Positions 18,935 through 27,308 of a DNA stretch of 64,000 nt are shown here, one piece after another. The DNA lies in the NCBI GenBank assembly GCA_900770335.1, contig CAAGKD010000105.1, positions 3,284-67,283 of the forward strand, read 5' to 3'. Origin of the DNA: an uncultured Sutterella sp. GTDB lineage: Bacteria > Pseudomonadota > Gammaproteobacteria > Burkholderiales > Burkholderiaceae_F. The first letter of the stretch is position 1. Each line of letters begins with the position of its first letter. The notes under the pieces were generated by a model, which did not search any database, was not told the origin of the DNA, and worked only from the letters and a program-made list of their open reading frames with translations. The translations under genes and the position numbers were made by a program.

Positions 18935-19010
18935 GGGAACGTAGCTCAGCTGGTAGAGCAGCGGACTCTTAATCCGTCGGTCCAGGGTTCGAATCCCTGC
19001 GTTCCCACCA
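18935..19010 (+). tRNA. tRNA-Lys (anticodon CUU), copy 2
   Basis: Base-for-base identical to copy 1, after a 36-base spacer. A recent tandem duplication is the simplest origin. Followed directly by a terminator. Confidence 0.97.
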
Positions 19011-19014
19011 ATAC

Positions 19015-19050
19015 GAAAGCTCGTCTTCCTCCGGGAAGGCGAGCTTTTCC
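19015..19050 (+). terminator. Terminator of the tRNA-Lys operon
   Basis: GAAAGCTCG-CTTCC paired with GGAAG-GCGAGCTTTT, loop TCCG, followed by CCTTTTCCC. Confidence 0.85.
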
Positions 19051-19115
19051 TTTTCCCGCCCTTCTCCTCTCCTCCGGCCGCCGCATTCCGGCAGGTAATA
19101 CCTCAAGGCTCCGGC

Positions 19116-19145
19116 GTCCGGGCCGCTGCGCGCAGCGGCCCGGAC
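19116..19145. repeat. Perfect 30-base palindrome upstream of metN
   Basis: Two 15-base arms with no spacer (GTCCGGGCCGCTGCG and its exact complement), ending 77 bases before the metN ATG. There is no T run, so it is not a typical intrinsic terminator. A smaller repeat AGGTA-A-TACCT lies just before it (about 19094-19104). Could be an operator, a cruciform site or a transcript hairpin. Confidence 0.6.
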
Positions 19146-19221
19146 CGATAGACTCTGCCGATCCTCCCATCCGCCGCCCGGGAATCCCTCGCGCGGCCCA
19201 AGAAACCTCCAAACGCGTCAC

Positions 19222-20265
19222 ATGATCAAGCTTGACAACATCACGCAGACCTACGTCGCTCCCGACGGGACGGTCTTCGAGGCGCTCAAGGACGTCTCCA
19301 TACACATCCGCCCCGGCGAGATCTTCGGGATCATCGGCCGCTCGGGCGCGGGCAAGAGCACGCTCGTGCGCTGCATCAACCTGCTCAACCGCCCGACCGA
19401 AGGGCGCGTGACCGTCGACGGCCGCGAGCTCACCGCGCTCGGCGAGGCCAATCTGCGCGAGGTGCGCCGCTCGATCGGCATGATCTTCCAGCACTTCAAC
19501 CTGCTCAGCTCCCGCACGGTCTACGACAACGTCGCCCTGCCCCTTGAGCTCGTCGGCACGCCCAAGGACGTGATCCGCGCCAAGATCGAGCCGCTCATCC
19601 ATCTCGTCGGGCTTGACGAGCACGTCAACAAGTACCCCTCGCAGCTCTCGGGCGGCCAGAAGCAGCGCGTCGGCATCGCCCGCGCCCTGGCGAACGACCC
19701 CAAGGTGCTGCTCTCGGACGAGGCCACCTCGGCGCTCGACCCCGAGACGACGACCGCGACGCTCGCGCTCCTCAAGCGCATCAACGAGAAGCTCGGCGTG
19801 ACGATCGTAATGATCACGCACGAGATGAACGTCGTGAAGCAGATCTGCAACCGCGTCGTCGTGATGAACAAGGGCCGCATCGTCGAGCAGGGCGACGTGC
19901 TCGACATCTTCGCCCGTCCCAGGAGCGAAACGACGCGCGCCCTCATCGGCCAGGTCGTCGACAGCACGCTGCCGCAGTCGATCGTCGACGCGGTGAACGC
20001 CTCGCGCGAGCGCAACGGCCGCGAGAACGTGCATCTGCTGCACCTCTCCTTCATCGGCAGCGAAGTGACCGAACCGGTCATCTCGCACGCCTCGCGCGAG
20101 TTCGGCATCGACTTCAGCATTCTGCGCGGCACGGTCGACGACCTGCAGGGCCGCACGCTCGGCACGCTGACGCTCCTGGTGACGGCGCCCGCCGAGAGCT
20201 TCCGCCTCGCGGTCGAGTATCTGCGCGACCGCGGCGTCATCCTCGAGGAGATCACCAATGTCTAG
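19222..20265 (+). CDS. metN: Methionine ABC transporter ATP-binding protein MetN
   Basis: A 347-residue ATPase. Walker A GRSGAGKST, Q-loop FQHFN, ABC signature LSGGQKQRVGIARAL, Walker B VLLSDEATSALD and the H-loop ITHEM are in order. The C-terminal ~80 residues are the NIL domain (VTEPVISHASREFGIDFSIL) that binds methionine and mediates transinhibition, which separates MetN from other ABC ATPases. It overlaps metI by eight bases. The substrate-binding lipoprotein metQ is not in this operon or elsewhere in the window. Confidence 0.95.
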   Translation: MIKLDNITQTYVAPDGTVFEALKDVSIHIRPGEIFGIIGRSGAGKSTLVRCINLLNRPTEGRVTVDGRELTALGEANLREVRRSIGMIFQHFNLLSSRTVYDNVALPLELVGTPKDVIRAKIEPLIHLVGLDEHVNKYPSQLSGGQKQRVGIARALANDPKVLLSDEATSALDPETTTATLALLKRINEKLGVTIVMITHEMNVVKQICNRVVVMNKGRIVEQGDVLDIFARPRSETTRALIGQVVDSTLPQSIVDAVNASRERNGRENVHLLHLSFIGSEVTEPVISHASREFGIDFSILRGTVDDLQGRTLGTLTLLVTAPAESFRLAVEYLRDRGVILEEITNV

Positions 20266-20911
20266 CACGCTCATCGACATGATTTCCGCCTCCTTCCTTG
20301 AGACGATCTTCATGGTGGTCGTCTCGGGAGGCATTGGCTCGTGCCTCGGCATTCCGCTCGGCATCCTCCTCTTCATCACGGACAGGAAGTCGTTCGTTCC
20401 GATGCCCAAGCTCCACGCGCTGCTCGCGACGGTGATCAACGCGACCCGCTCGGTGCCCTTCATCATCCTGCTCGTGGCGATCATTCCGTTCACCCGCCTC
20501 GTCGTCGGCTCCTCGATCGGCACCGCGGCGGCGATCGTCCCGCTCACGATCTCCGTGTCGCCCTTCATCGCCCGCATCGTCGAGACGAGCCTGCGCGAGG
20601 TCGACAAGGGCCTCGTCGAGGCCGCCCAGGCCATGGGCGCCTCGAACCTGCAGATCGTCTGGAAGGTGCTCCTGCCCGAGGCCCGTCCGGGCATCCTCGC
20701 CGGCCTCACCATCGCCGTCGTGAGCCTGATCGGCTACTCGGCCATGGCGGGCGTCGTCGGCGGCGGCGGACTGGGCGACCTCGGCATCCGCTACGGCTAC
20801 CAGCGCTTCATGCCCGAGGTGATGTGGCCCGTGGTCTTCGTGCTGATCGTTCTCGTCCAGGGCCTGCAGTCGCTCGGCGACTGGCTTGTCCGACGGCTCT
20901 CGCACCGCTGA
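20258..20911 (+). CDS. metI: Methionine ABC transporter permease MetI
   Basis: A 217-residue inner-membrane permease with about five helices. The cytoplasmic coupling loop contains the ABC-permease EAA-type motif ([22 protein letters not shown]), and the family-typical segments [20 protein letters not shown] and [18 protein letters not shown] are present. Starts ATG inside the 3' end of metN. Ends before a terminator. With MetN it forms the import complex; metQ must be encoded elsewhere. Confidence 0.95.
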   Translation: MSSTLIDMISASFLETIFMVVVSGGIGSCLGIPLGILLFITDRKSFVPMPKLHALLATVINATRSVPFIILLVAIIPFTRLVVGSSIGTAAAIVPLTISVSPFIARIVETSLREVDKGLVEAAQAMGASNLQIVWKVLLPEARPGILAGLTIAVVSLIGYSAMAGVVGGGGLGDLGIRYGYQRFMPEVMWPVVFVLIVLVQGLQSLGDWLVRRLSHR

Positions 20912-20935
20912 TCCGTCCGGTCCGACGGATTCCCT

Positions 20936-20977
20936 GAAAGGGCGCCCCGCCTCGCGCGGCCGACGCCCTTTCTCTTT
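20936..20977 (+). terminator. Terminator after metI
   Basis: GAAAGGGCG paired with CGCCCTTTC around a 19-base internal GC-rich loop, followed by TCTTT. Confidence 0.65.
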
Positions 20978-21011
20978 CGGGGCGGCCGGCGCTGATTCCG
21001 CCCGAAGCGCA

Positions 21012-21041
21012 TTGACTCGCCCTCGCCCCCAAGCGGATAAT
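21012..21041 (+). promoter_or_regulatory. Sigma-70 promoter of trmB
   Basis: TTGACT (21012-21017), 18-base spacer, GATAAT (21036-21041), 34 bases before the ATG. One of the best promoter matches in the window. Confidence 0.75.
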
Positions 21042-21074
21042 CGCGGACTCATTTCCGCACCCGCAGTGAATCAC

Positions 21075-21803
21075 ATGGAAAACGCCGAAAAGAAGGAGCT
21101 CACCCCCGAGGAGCTCGAGGAGCTCAAGAACCGCCACATCCGCAGCTTCGTGATGCGGCGCGGCCACATCTCGAACGCCCAGAAGCGCGCGCTCGAGGAG
21201 GCGCTTCCGCGCTACGCCGTCGAGTACTCCCCGGAGCGGCTGGACTTCACGGCCGCCTTCGGCCGCGAGGCGCCCGTCGTCCTTGAGATCGGCTGCGGCA
21301 TGGGCGAGACCACCGCGGCGATCGCCGCCGCGCACCCGGAGATCAACTTCCTCGGCTGCGAGGTGTTCGCCGCCGGCGTCGGCGCGCTCGCCAAGCGCCT
21401 TGACGAGGACGCCGTCGGGAACGTGCGCATCGTCCGGCACGACGCCGTCGAGGTCGTGCGCGACATGATCCCGGAGAACTTCCTCGCGGGCGTGCACATC
21501 TACTTCCCCGACCCCTGGCGCAAGGCCCGCCACCACAAGCGCCGCCTCGTCGCGCAGCCCTTCATCGGAATGCTCGCCTCGCGCATCGCTCCGGGCGGCT
21601 ACATCCACTGCGCCACGGACTGGGAGAACTACTCCGAGCAGATGATGGAGGTGCTCTCGGCCGAGCCTCTGCTCAGGAACCTTCACGAGGGCTTCAGCCC
21701 CGTGATGGGCAACCCCCTGTGCGAGCGTCCGCAGACGAAGTTCCAGGCCCGGGGCGAGCGCCTCGGCCACGGCATCTGGGATCTCGTGTTCATCCGCAGG
21801 TGA
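21075..21803 (+). CDS. trmB: tRNA (guanine-46-N7)-methyltransferase
   Basis: A 242-residue Rossmann-fold methyltransferase. SAM-binding motif [11 protein letters not shown], the family-specific [19 protein letters not shown] and the C-terminal [12 protein letters not shown] segment identify TrmB, which makes m7G46 in tRNA. ATG 21075 begins [18 protein letters not shown]; a GTG three codons upstream is less likely. Monocistronic between its own promoter and a strong terminator. Confidence 0.96.
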   Translation: MENAEKKELTPEELEELKNRHIRSFVMRRGHISNAQKRALEEALPRYAVEYSPERLDFTAAFGREAPVVLEIGCGMGETTAAIAAAHPEINFLGCEVFAAGVGALAKRLDEDAVGNVRIVRHDAVEVVRDMIPENFLAGVHIYFPDPWRKARHHKRRLVAQPFIGMLASRIAPGGYIHCATDWENYSEQMMEVLSAEPLLRNLHEGFSPVMGNPLCERPQTKFQARGERLGHGIWDLVFIRR

Positions 21804-21833
21804 CCTGCTTCCGGCCGCCGCGCGCGGCCCGGC

Positions 21834-21876
21834 GCGAGAAGGGCGCGGCCTCCGAAAGGAAGCCGCGCCCTTCTCG
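21834..21876. terminator. Bidirectional terminator trmB / uppP
   Basis: Perfect 16-base stem GCGAGAAGGGCGCGGC with its complement and an 11-base loop, between convergent genes. Confidence 0.85.
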
Positions 21877-21898
21877 CTTCCGCTTCTCCGCCCGTCCG

Positions 21899-22741
21899 TC
21901 AGGCCAGGGCGCTCCAGTCGACCCAGCCGAAGAGCCAGGTGACGAGGATCACGAGGCCGAAGGCGATACGGTACCAGCCGAAGCCCTTGAAGTCGTGCCG
22001 CGCGACAAAGCGCAGCAGCCAGTGCACGACGGCGAGCGCGCTCACGAACGAAACGGCCGTGCCGAGGGCGAGCTCGGGAAGATTGACCGCGTCAAGGATG
22101 TCCCGCGCCTTCCAGAGGTCGTAGACCGTCGCGCCGAAGATCGTCGGAATGGCGAGAAAGAACGAGAACTCGGTGGCGGCGCGCCGCGAGAGTCCGAGGA
22201 CCATGCCGCCGATGATGGTCGCGCCCGACCGGCTCGTGCCCGGGATCATCGCAAGGCACTGCATGAAGCCCACCGCGAGCGCGTCGCGCCAGGTGAGGTC
22301 GTCCATCTGCGCGACCCTCGGAGGCTTGGCGGAGCCTTCCGCACGGCGCTCGACCCAAAGGATGATGAGGCCGCCCGCGACAAGCGCGATCGCCACCGTG
22401 ACGGGATTGAAGAGGTGCCGCTTGATGAAGCCCGCGATGAGCACGCCGATCACCGCAGCGGGCAGGAACCCCACAACGGTGTTGACGGCTAGGCGCCGCT
22501 CGCGCGGCACGCTGAAAAGCCCCCGGAGGATCGAAAGGATCCGCGCGCGGTAGTACCAGCACACGGCGAGGATCGCGCCCGATTGGATTGCCACGAGGAA
22601 CGTGTCGGCGCCGGGCGATCCGGCGAACCCGATCAGGTCGCTCGCGATGATGAGGTGTCCCGTCGAGCTGATCGGGAGGAATTCTGTAAGGCCCTCGACG
22701 ATGCCGAGCACCGTCGTCTGGAGAATGGTCAGCGGATCCAC
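21899..22741 (-). CDS. uppP: Undecaprenyl-diphosphatase UppP (BacA)
   Basis: A 280-residue polytopic enzyme that dephosphorylates undecaprenyl diphosphate to recycle the lipid carrier for peptidoglycan and O-antigen. Diagnostic motifs: [15 protein letters not shown] near the N terminus and [10 protein letters not shown] in the middle, both forming the active site. The GTG start 22741 gives [17 protein letters not shown]; the open frame runs further upstream but has no homology there. GATAAT on the minus strand at 22778-22783 fits a promoter 37 bases upstream. Confidence 0.95.
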   Translation of the reverse strand: MDPLTILQTTVLGIVEGLTEFLPISSTGHLIIASDLIGFAGSPGADTFLVAIQSGAILAVCWYYRARILSILRGLFSVPRERRLAVNTVVGFLPAAVIGVLIAGFIKRHLFNPVTVAIALVAGGLIILWVERRAEGSAKPPRVAQMDDLTWRDALAVGFMQCLAMIPGTSRSGATIIGGMVLGLSRRAATEFSFFLAIPTIFGATVYDLWKARDILDAVNLPELALGTAVSFVSALAVVHWLLRFVARHDFKGFGWYRIAFGLVILVTWLFGWVDWSALA

Positions 22742-22777
22742 TTGCGTCGCCCTGCCGGATGGTTGCGTGAGACCGCC

Positions 22778-22783
22778 ATTATC
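22778..22783 (-). promoter_or_regulatory. -10 element for uppP
   Basis: GATAAT on minus within GGGATAATGGCGG. A TTGACG lies upstream with a 20-base spacer, longer than ideal. Confidence 0.4.
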
Positions 22784-22936
22784 CCGGACCCGCGTGAACG
22801 CGCCGTCAAAGCGCGCGCATGCGCCTCTTCCGCGGACACAGACGGATACGAATTGGCCGCCTGCGCTATGATCCTGCGCATCCGAAGGGGCCGCTCCGCG
22901 CACCCCGCCACACACCAGGACCTCCGGGAGACACCC

Positions 22937-23644
22937 ATGAACGAAGACATCCGGCTCATCGACAACGCCGAGATTGAGGAAATGCAGACGCGCATCGAGG
23001 CGCTCGGCAACGAGGACGCCATGGACGCCGGCGTGCTCGACGGCTACGTCACCGCCTGCGCGCTCAACCCCGCGGCCCCCGCCGAGGAGGATGTCATCCC
23101 GTTCATCTTCAGCGAGGACGGAGATCCGGAGAAGGTGCCCGCCGACGAGCGCCTGATCGAGCTCATCGGCATGCGCATGCGCGAGATCCGCGCGGCGCTC
23201 AACGCCGGCGGCGGACTCGATCCGGTGATCTTCCCGCTGCTCGATGAGAAGGGCGAGGAGATCACGGGCGAGGAGAGCATCGAGGCCGTCGTGCCCTGGG
23301 CCGCCGGCTTCATGATGGGCGCCGCCCAGTGGCCCGACGATGCGACGGACTCCGAAGAGGCCCAGCGCGCCCTCATTCCGATCGCCGCCCGCATGGCCTC
23401 GGACCCCGAGGAGCTCGCCGACGAGGAGAGCCGCGCCGTCTTCGAGGCCGCCCGCAAGGAATGCCCGCGCGCGAAGGACCTCGCCGAGGCGCTCTATCAG
23501 ATCGTCGAGAGCGTCTTCACGTTCAAGACGCTCAACGTCCCGAACGAGCCCGTGCGCCGCGAGTCGCCCCGCATCGGCAGGAACGACCCCTGCCCCTGCG
23601 GCAGCGGCAAAAAGTACAAGCAGTGCTGCGGCAGGAAGGCCTGA
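22937..23644 (+). CDS. YecA-like UPF0149 protein with SEC-C zinc motif
   Basis: A 235-residue acidic protein. The N-terminal ~170 residues resemble the UPF0149/YecA-YgfB helical family ([32 protein letters not shown]). The C terminus carries a SEC-C zinc-binding motif, [17 protein letters not shown], as in SecA and YecA. YecA homologues have been linked to ribosome/nascent-chain contact, but a role here is inference. ATG 22937 has GGGAG upstream and TATGAT (22873 region) may be its -10. Followed by a strong terminator. Confidence 0.88.
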   Translation: MNEDIRLIDNAEIEEMQTRIEALGNEDAMDAGVLDGYVTACALNPAAPAEEDVIPFIFSEDGDPEKVPADERLIELIGMRMREIRAALNAGGGLDPVIFPLLDEKGEEITGEESIEAVVPWAAGFMMGAAQWPDDATDSEEAQRALIPIAARMASDPEELADEESRAVFEAARKECPRAKDLAEALYQIVESVFTFKTLNVPNEPVRRESPRIGRNDPCPCGSGKKYKQCCGRKA

Positions 23645-23669
23645 CGCCTGACCGGCCCCTCTGACGACG

Positions 23670-23712
23670 GCGCCCGCGCTTTCCTCTTCGGAAAGGCGGG
23701 CGCTTCTCTTTT
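23670..23712 (+). terminator. Terminator after YecA-like gene
   Basis: GCGCCCGC-CTTTCC paired with GGAAAG-GCGGGCGC, loop TCTTC, then TTCTCTTTT. Confidence 0.85.
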
Positions 23713-23718
23713 CCGGAA

Positions 23719-23754
23719 GCCTTTCGGCCGCCCCGGGCTGGAGCGGCCGAAGGC
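23719..23754 (-). terminator. Hairpin downstream of ettA
   Basis: GCCTTTCGGCCGC paired with GCGGCCGAAGGC just after the ettA stop on the minus strand. No strong T run. Confidence 0.5.
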
Positions 23755-23763
23755 CTGAGACGG

Positions 23764-25428
23764 TCAGTGCTTGAGGGGCTTGAAGCGCAGGCGCTTGGGC
23801 TTGGCGCCCTCCTCGCCGAGACGGCGGCGCTTGTCAGCCTCGTACTCGTTGTAGTTGCCGTCGAAGAAGACGACCTTCGAGTCGCCCTCGAACGCAAGGA
23901 TGTGCGTCGCGATGCGGTCGAGGAACCAGCGGTCGTGCGAGGTGACGAGCGCGCAACCCGCAAACTCGAGCAGCGCCTCCTCGAGCGCGCGCAGCGTCTC
24001 GACGTCGAGGTCGTTCGAAGGCTCGTCAAGAAGCAGGACGTTGCCGCCCGCGAGGAGGGTCTTCGCGAGATGCAGTCGCCCGCGCTCGCCGCCCGAGAGG
24101 GCGCCGACGAGCTTTTGCTGGTCGCCGCCCTTGAAGTTGAAGCGGCCGAGGTAGGCGCGGCTCTGCATCGAGAACTTGCCGACCTGCAGGATGTCCTGGC
24201 CCTCGGAGACGGCCTCGAACACGGTCTTGTCGTTGGGCAGCGAATCACGCAGCTGATCCACGGCGGCGAGCTTCACCGTCGGGCCGATCTTGATCTCGCC
24301 CGAGTCCGGGGTCTCGCGGCCCTCGATCATCTTGAAGAGCGTCGACTTGCCGGCGCCGTTCGGGCCGATCACGCCGACGATGGCTCCGGGCGGAATCACG
24401 AACGAGAGGTCGTCGATGAGCAGGCGGTCGCCGAAGCCCTTCGAGATGTGGCTGAACTCGATCACGTTGTTGCCGAGGCGCTCGGCGACCGGAATGAAGA
24501 TCTCGTTGGTCTCATTGCGCTGCTGGTACTCGACCGAGGAGAGCTCCTCGAAGCGCGAGAGGCGGGCCTTGCTCTTGGCCTGGCGGCCCTTGGGGTTCTG
24601 GCGAACCCATTCGAGCTCGTGCTTGATCGCCTTCATGCGGGCGTCCTCCTGGCGCTTCTCGATCTCGAGGCGCCGCTCCTTCTGGTCGAGCCAGGAGGAG
24701 TAGTTGCCCTTCCAGGGGATGCCCTCGCCGCGGTCAAGCTCAAGGATCCACTCGGCGGCGTTGTCGAGGAAGTAGCGGTCATGGGTGACGGCCACGACCG
24801 TTCCGGGGAAGCGGTGCAGGAACTGCTCGAGCCACTCGACGGACTCTGCGTCGAGATGGTTGGTCGGCTCGTCGAGCAGAAGCATGTCCGGGCGCGAGAG
24901 CAGCAGGCGGCACAGGGCCACGCGGCGCTTCTCGCCGCCCGAGAGGACGCCGATCCGCGCGTCCCAGGGCGGCAGGCGCAGCGCGTCGGCGGCGATCTCC
25001 ATCTGCGTGGAGGCGTCCGTGCCGGCGGCGGCGATGATCGCCTCAAGGCGCGCCTGTTCGGCGGCGAGCGCGTCGAAGTCCGCGTCGGGCTCGGCGTAGG
25101 CGGCGTAGACGGCGTCAAGCTTCGCCTGGGCCTGCATCACCTCGCCCATGCCCTCCTCGACCGTCTCGCGGACGGTCTTTTCCGGATCAAGCGCAGGCTC
25201 CTGCGGGAGGTAGCCCATCTTGATGCCGGGCATCGGAACGGCCTCGCCCTCGTGATCCTTGTCAACGCCCGCCATGATCTTCAGGAGCGTCGACTTGCCC
25301 GCGCCGTTGAGGCCGAGCACGCCGATCTTGGCGCCCGGGAAGAAGGAAAGGGAGATGTCCTTGAGAATCTGACGCTTCGGGGGAACGATCTTCCCCACGC
25401 GGTTCATCGTGAAAACGTACTGTGCCAT
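23764..25428 (-). CDS. ettA: Energy-dependent translational throttle protein EttA
   Basis: A 554-residue ABC-F protein with two ATPase cassettes: Walker A GLNGAGKSTL and GPNGAGKSTL, signatures LSGGEKRRVALCRLL and LSGGERGRLHLAKTL, and Walker B LLLDEPTNHLDAES and LLLDEPSNDLDVET. The linker (P-site tRNA interaction motif region) lies between. EttA binds the ribosomal E site and gates the first elongation step according to ATP/ADP. It begins MAQYVFTMNRVGKIVPPKRQ, as typical EttA does, and there are no membrane segments, so it is not a transporter. Confidence 0.96.
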   Translation of the reverse strand: MAQYVFTMNRVGKIVPPKRQILKDISLSFFPGAKIGVLGLNGAGKSTLLKIMAGVDKDHEGEAVPMPGIKMGYLPQEPALDPEKTVRETVEEGMGEVMQAQAKLDAVYAAYAEPDADFDALAAEQARLEAIIAAAGTDASTQMEIAADALRLPPWDARIGVLSGGEKRRVALCRLLLSRPDMLLLDEPTNHLDAESVEWLEQFLHRFPGTVVAVTHDRYFLDNAAEWILELDRGEGIPWKGNYSSWLDQKERRLEIEKRQEDARMKAIKHELEWVRQNPKGRQAKSKARLSRFEELSSVEYQQRNETNEIFIPVAERLGNNVIEFSHISKGFGDRLLIDDLSFVIPPGAIVGVIGPNGAGKSTLFKMIEGRETPDSGEIKIGPTVKLAAVDQLRDSLPNDKTVFEAVSEGQDILQVGKFSMQSRAYLGRFNFKGGDQQKLVGALSGGERGRLHLAKTLLAGGNVLLLDEPSNDLDVETLRALEEALLEFAGCALVTSHDRWFLDRIATHILAFEGDSKVVFFDGNYNEYEADKRRRLGEEGAKPKRLRFKPLKH

Positions 25429-25545
25429 CGGGCTCTTGGGATCCTGGATCCGTTGGAATTCGTCGGGCGGAGAAAATCAGGCGGCCGCGGGGCCGCCCGC
25501 CGCGGAAAGGCCGCAATCATACCCGATTGCGACCGTCAGGTGCAT

Positions 25546-26256
25546 TTAACCCTTTGATTTTTGGGATTTGGATGGGTCGCCGCTCTGCGGACGAACCACC
25601 GGATAGCCGTGAAGGAGCCAGCAGCGCCGGATTCGGTTGACGCGAACCATGAGGCGGCGGCGCCGCTCGCCCATCTCATCGGGTTGAAAGAGCGTCCACT
25701 TCTTGAAGCACCCAGCGAAGTCCATCGCCCGCAGCGTCTGCGCGAGCCGGCGCGGCAGGCCCTGGGTCGAGACCGCGGCCTGGAAGTCGATGAGGCCGGG
25801 CGTGCCGTCCGGCCGGACGATGATGTTGCCGCCTCCGCCCAGGTCGAGATGAACGACCTCACGGGCGTGCACGGCGGCGATGAGCCGCTCGAGGCGCCTC
25901 AGGAACTCCGGCGTCACCCGCGCGGGATCCGCCCGTCCGAGCGCAACGCCGGGGATGAACTCCATCGCGATGGCGCACCGGTCGAGGACGAAGAAGCGCT
26001 GCGCCACGCCGTCGACGCCCTCGAGGCGCGCCAGGGCCCGGGCCTCGCGGTCGATGAGGATGGGCGCGATGAGGCGGCGCACCGCAAGCGGCCGGCTCGA
26101 GAAGTCCTTCACCGTCCAGTCATGTCCGTCCCGGGTGACCCGCCAGACGACGGCATTGGCGTACCTGCCCGCGCCGAGGAGCCGGCGTGTCGGCGTCGTC
26201 TCGAAGAAATGTCTGTCAAAGGGCCTGGGGCGGTCCTGAACCTGCTCGTCTCTCAT
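25546..26256 (-). CDS. Protein kinase-like fold protein, function unknown
   Basis: A 236-residue protein resembling a small eukaryotic-like/LPS kinase fold. Visible kinase-like elements: glycine loop LLGAGRYANAV (26-36), candidate ATP-binding Lys K50, Glu E71, a catalytic-loop equivalent HLDLGGGGN (136-144, with D138 and N144) and DFQ (157-159) in place of DFG. The C terminus is basic (a RRCW segment and SKSQKSKG). A substrate could be a sugar of the LPS core or a protein; I cannot tell. ATG with AGGAG about 12 bases upstream. It lies downstream of the unrecognised protein and usp on the same strand, separated by a hairpin. Confidence 0.65.
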   Translation of the reverse strand: MRDEQVQDRPRPFDRHFFETTPTRRLLGAGRYANAVVWRVTRDGHDWTVKDFSSRPLAVRRLIAPILIDREARALARLEGVDGVAQRFFVLDRCAIAMEFIPGVALGRADPARVTPEFLRRLERLIAAVHAREVVHLDLGGGGNIIVRPDGTPGLIDFQAAVSTQGLPRRLAQTLRAMDFAGCFKKWTLFQPDEMGERRRRLMVRVNRIRRCWLLHGYPVVRPQSGDPSKSQKSKG

Positions 26257-26275
26257 CGGTGAGGGCGCTCCTTGA

Positions 26276-26318
26276 GACGAAAGGACGCCGCCGGAGTGAA
26301 CCGGCGGCGCCGTTCGTC
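26276..26318 (-). terminator. Hairpin between the unrecognised gene and the kinase-like gene
   Basis: GACGAA-GG-CGCCGCCGG paired with CCGGCGGCG-CC-TTCGTC, loop AGTGAA. No T run on minus; may attenuate or protect the transcript. Confidence 0.5.
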
Positions 26319-26376
26319 CCGGGGACGTGTTCGCGCTGGCGAACGCTCCCGGTTCATGCGAATCGCAATGCCGCGC

Positions 26377-26787
26377 TTACGGCATCACGAGGCCGCTGCC
26401 GCCGGCGCCGCCCGCGGGGGGCGCCTGGAAGCCCGGCATGCCCGGCGTGACGATCTGGCTCGCGGCCTCGCGGCGCATCTCGCGCAGGCGCTCGACCGTA
26501 TCGTGCAGACCCTTCTTGGCGGCCTCGCCGTAGTTGGCGACGGCCTCGGCGAGCGTCTTGCCCGGAATCTCGAAGTTGATCGGAATCGGGCCGACCTGCG
26601 TCATGATCTGCGCCTCGCCGAGGAACACGATGTCCCGGCTCTCGTCGCGCGTTCCGTCCGCATGGATCGGCGTCAGCACGCGAAGCGAGCCGACGCGGCG
26701 GTCGGAGATGATCTCCTCGCGCACGAGGCTGTTGACATCCATCTGGGCGTCAAGGTCGTCCATGCCGAACTGGTTTTCTTCAGCCAT
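26377..26787 (-). CDS. Conserved-looking small protein, not recognised
   Basis: 136 residues starting MAEENQFGMDDLDAQ, ATG preceded by GGAG. The N terminus is acidic, the middle is a predicted beta-rich core (RRVGSLRVLTPIHADG, IVFLGEAQIMTQVGPIPINFEI), then an amphipathic helix rich in Arg/Glu (about residues 91-112), and a Pro/Gly-rich tail ending GGSGLVMP. No signal peptide or membrane segment. I first considered SecB because of the MAEEN start, but no SecB motifs follow. It lies 86 bases downstream of the single-domain universal stress protein gene on the same strand, so the two may share a transcript. Confidence 0.65.
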   Translation of the reverse strand: MAEENQFGMDDLDAQMDVNSLVREEIISDRRVGSLRVLTPIHADGTRDESRDIVFLGEAQIMTQVGPIPINFEIPGKTLAEAVANYGEAAKKGLHDTVERLREMRREAASQIVTPGMPGFQAPPAGGAGGSGLVMP

Positions 26788-26873
26788 TGCTGCTCCAAAA
26801 AAATGAAATGTGGGGGTCAGTCTGACGGCCGGACTGCGGAAAGGGTTACGCGGATGCGGCCGGGCCGATGATG

Positions 26874-27308
26874 TTAGCGGTAAACCATCACCGGGAAGTG
26901 CGAGTGCGTGAGCACCTTCTGCGTCTCGGAGCCGAGGAGCACCGCGGCGATGCCCTTGCGGCCGTGGCTCGCCATGACGATGAGGTCGCACCCGTTTTTC
27001 TCGGCCTGCTCGATGATCGCCTCGGCGGGCGAGAAGCTCTTGGTCATCACGGTGCGGTTCTCAACGCCGATCCTGTCGGCGATCTCCTTGGCGTCGGCAA
27101 GGCGCTCCTCGGCCTCGGCCGTGACGCGCTCGTCGTACTGCTCGATCGACTCGGGCCGGTACTCGGCGAGATTCGTGTACGAATAGGGCTCGACCACCGT
27201 CATGACGACGAGCGTCGCGCCGATCGGCTTGGCGAAGCGGGCCGCGCCCTCGACGGCCTTCACGGAGCGTTCGGAGCCGTCCGTCGGAACAAGAATGCGC
27301 TTGTACAT
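26874..27308 (-). CDS. Universal stress protein, single UspA domain
   Basis: 144 residues. The start MYKRILVPTDGSERS and the ATP-binding signature GCDLIVMASHGRKGIAAVLLGSETQKVL with the final PVMVYR are typical of the nucleotide-binding UspA branch. ATG has GGAAGA upstream. Usp proteins respond to starvation, anaerobiosis and redox stress in the cytoplasm. It is divergent from a double-domain Usp gene, with a 404-base shared region. Confidence 0.9.
   Translation of the reverse strand: MYKRILVPTDGSERSVKAVEGAARFAKPIGATLVVMTVVEPYSYTNLAEYRPESIEQYDERVTAEAEERLADAKEIADRIGVENRTVMTKSFSPAEAIIEQAEKNGCDLIVMASHGRKGIAAVLLGSETQKVLTHSHFPVMVYR

Noticed and set aside
18722..19010. Integration (att) site or island at the tRNA-Lys cluster.
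   Set aside because: No integrase, direct repeat of a tRNA end, or foreign composition next to it; the repeats are whole tRNA genes.
26377..26787. Possible SecB because the protein starts MAEEN.
   Set aside because: No further SecB sequence; the core and tail do not fit.
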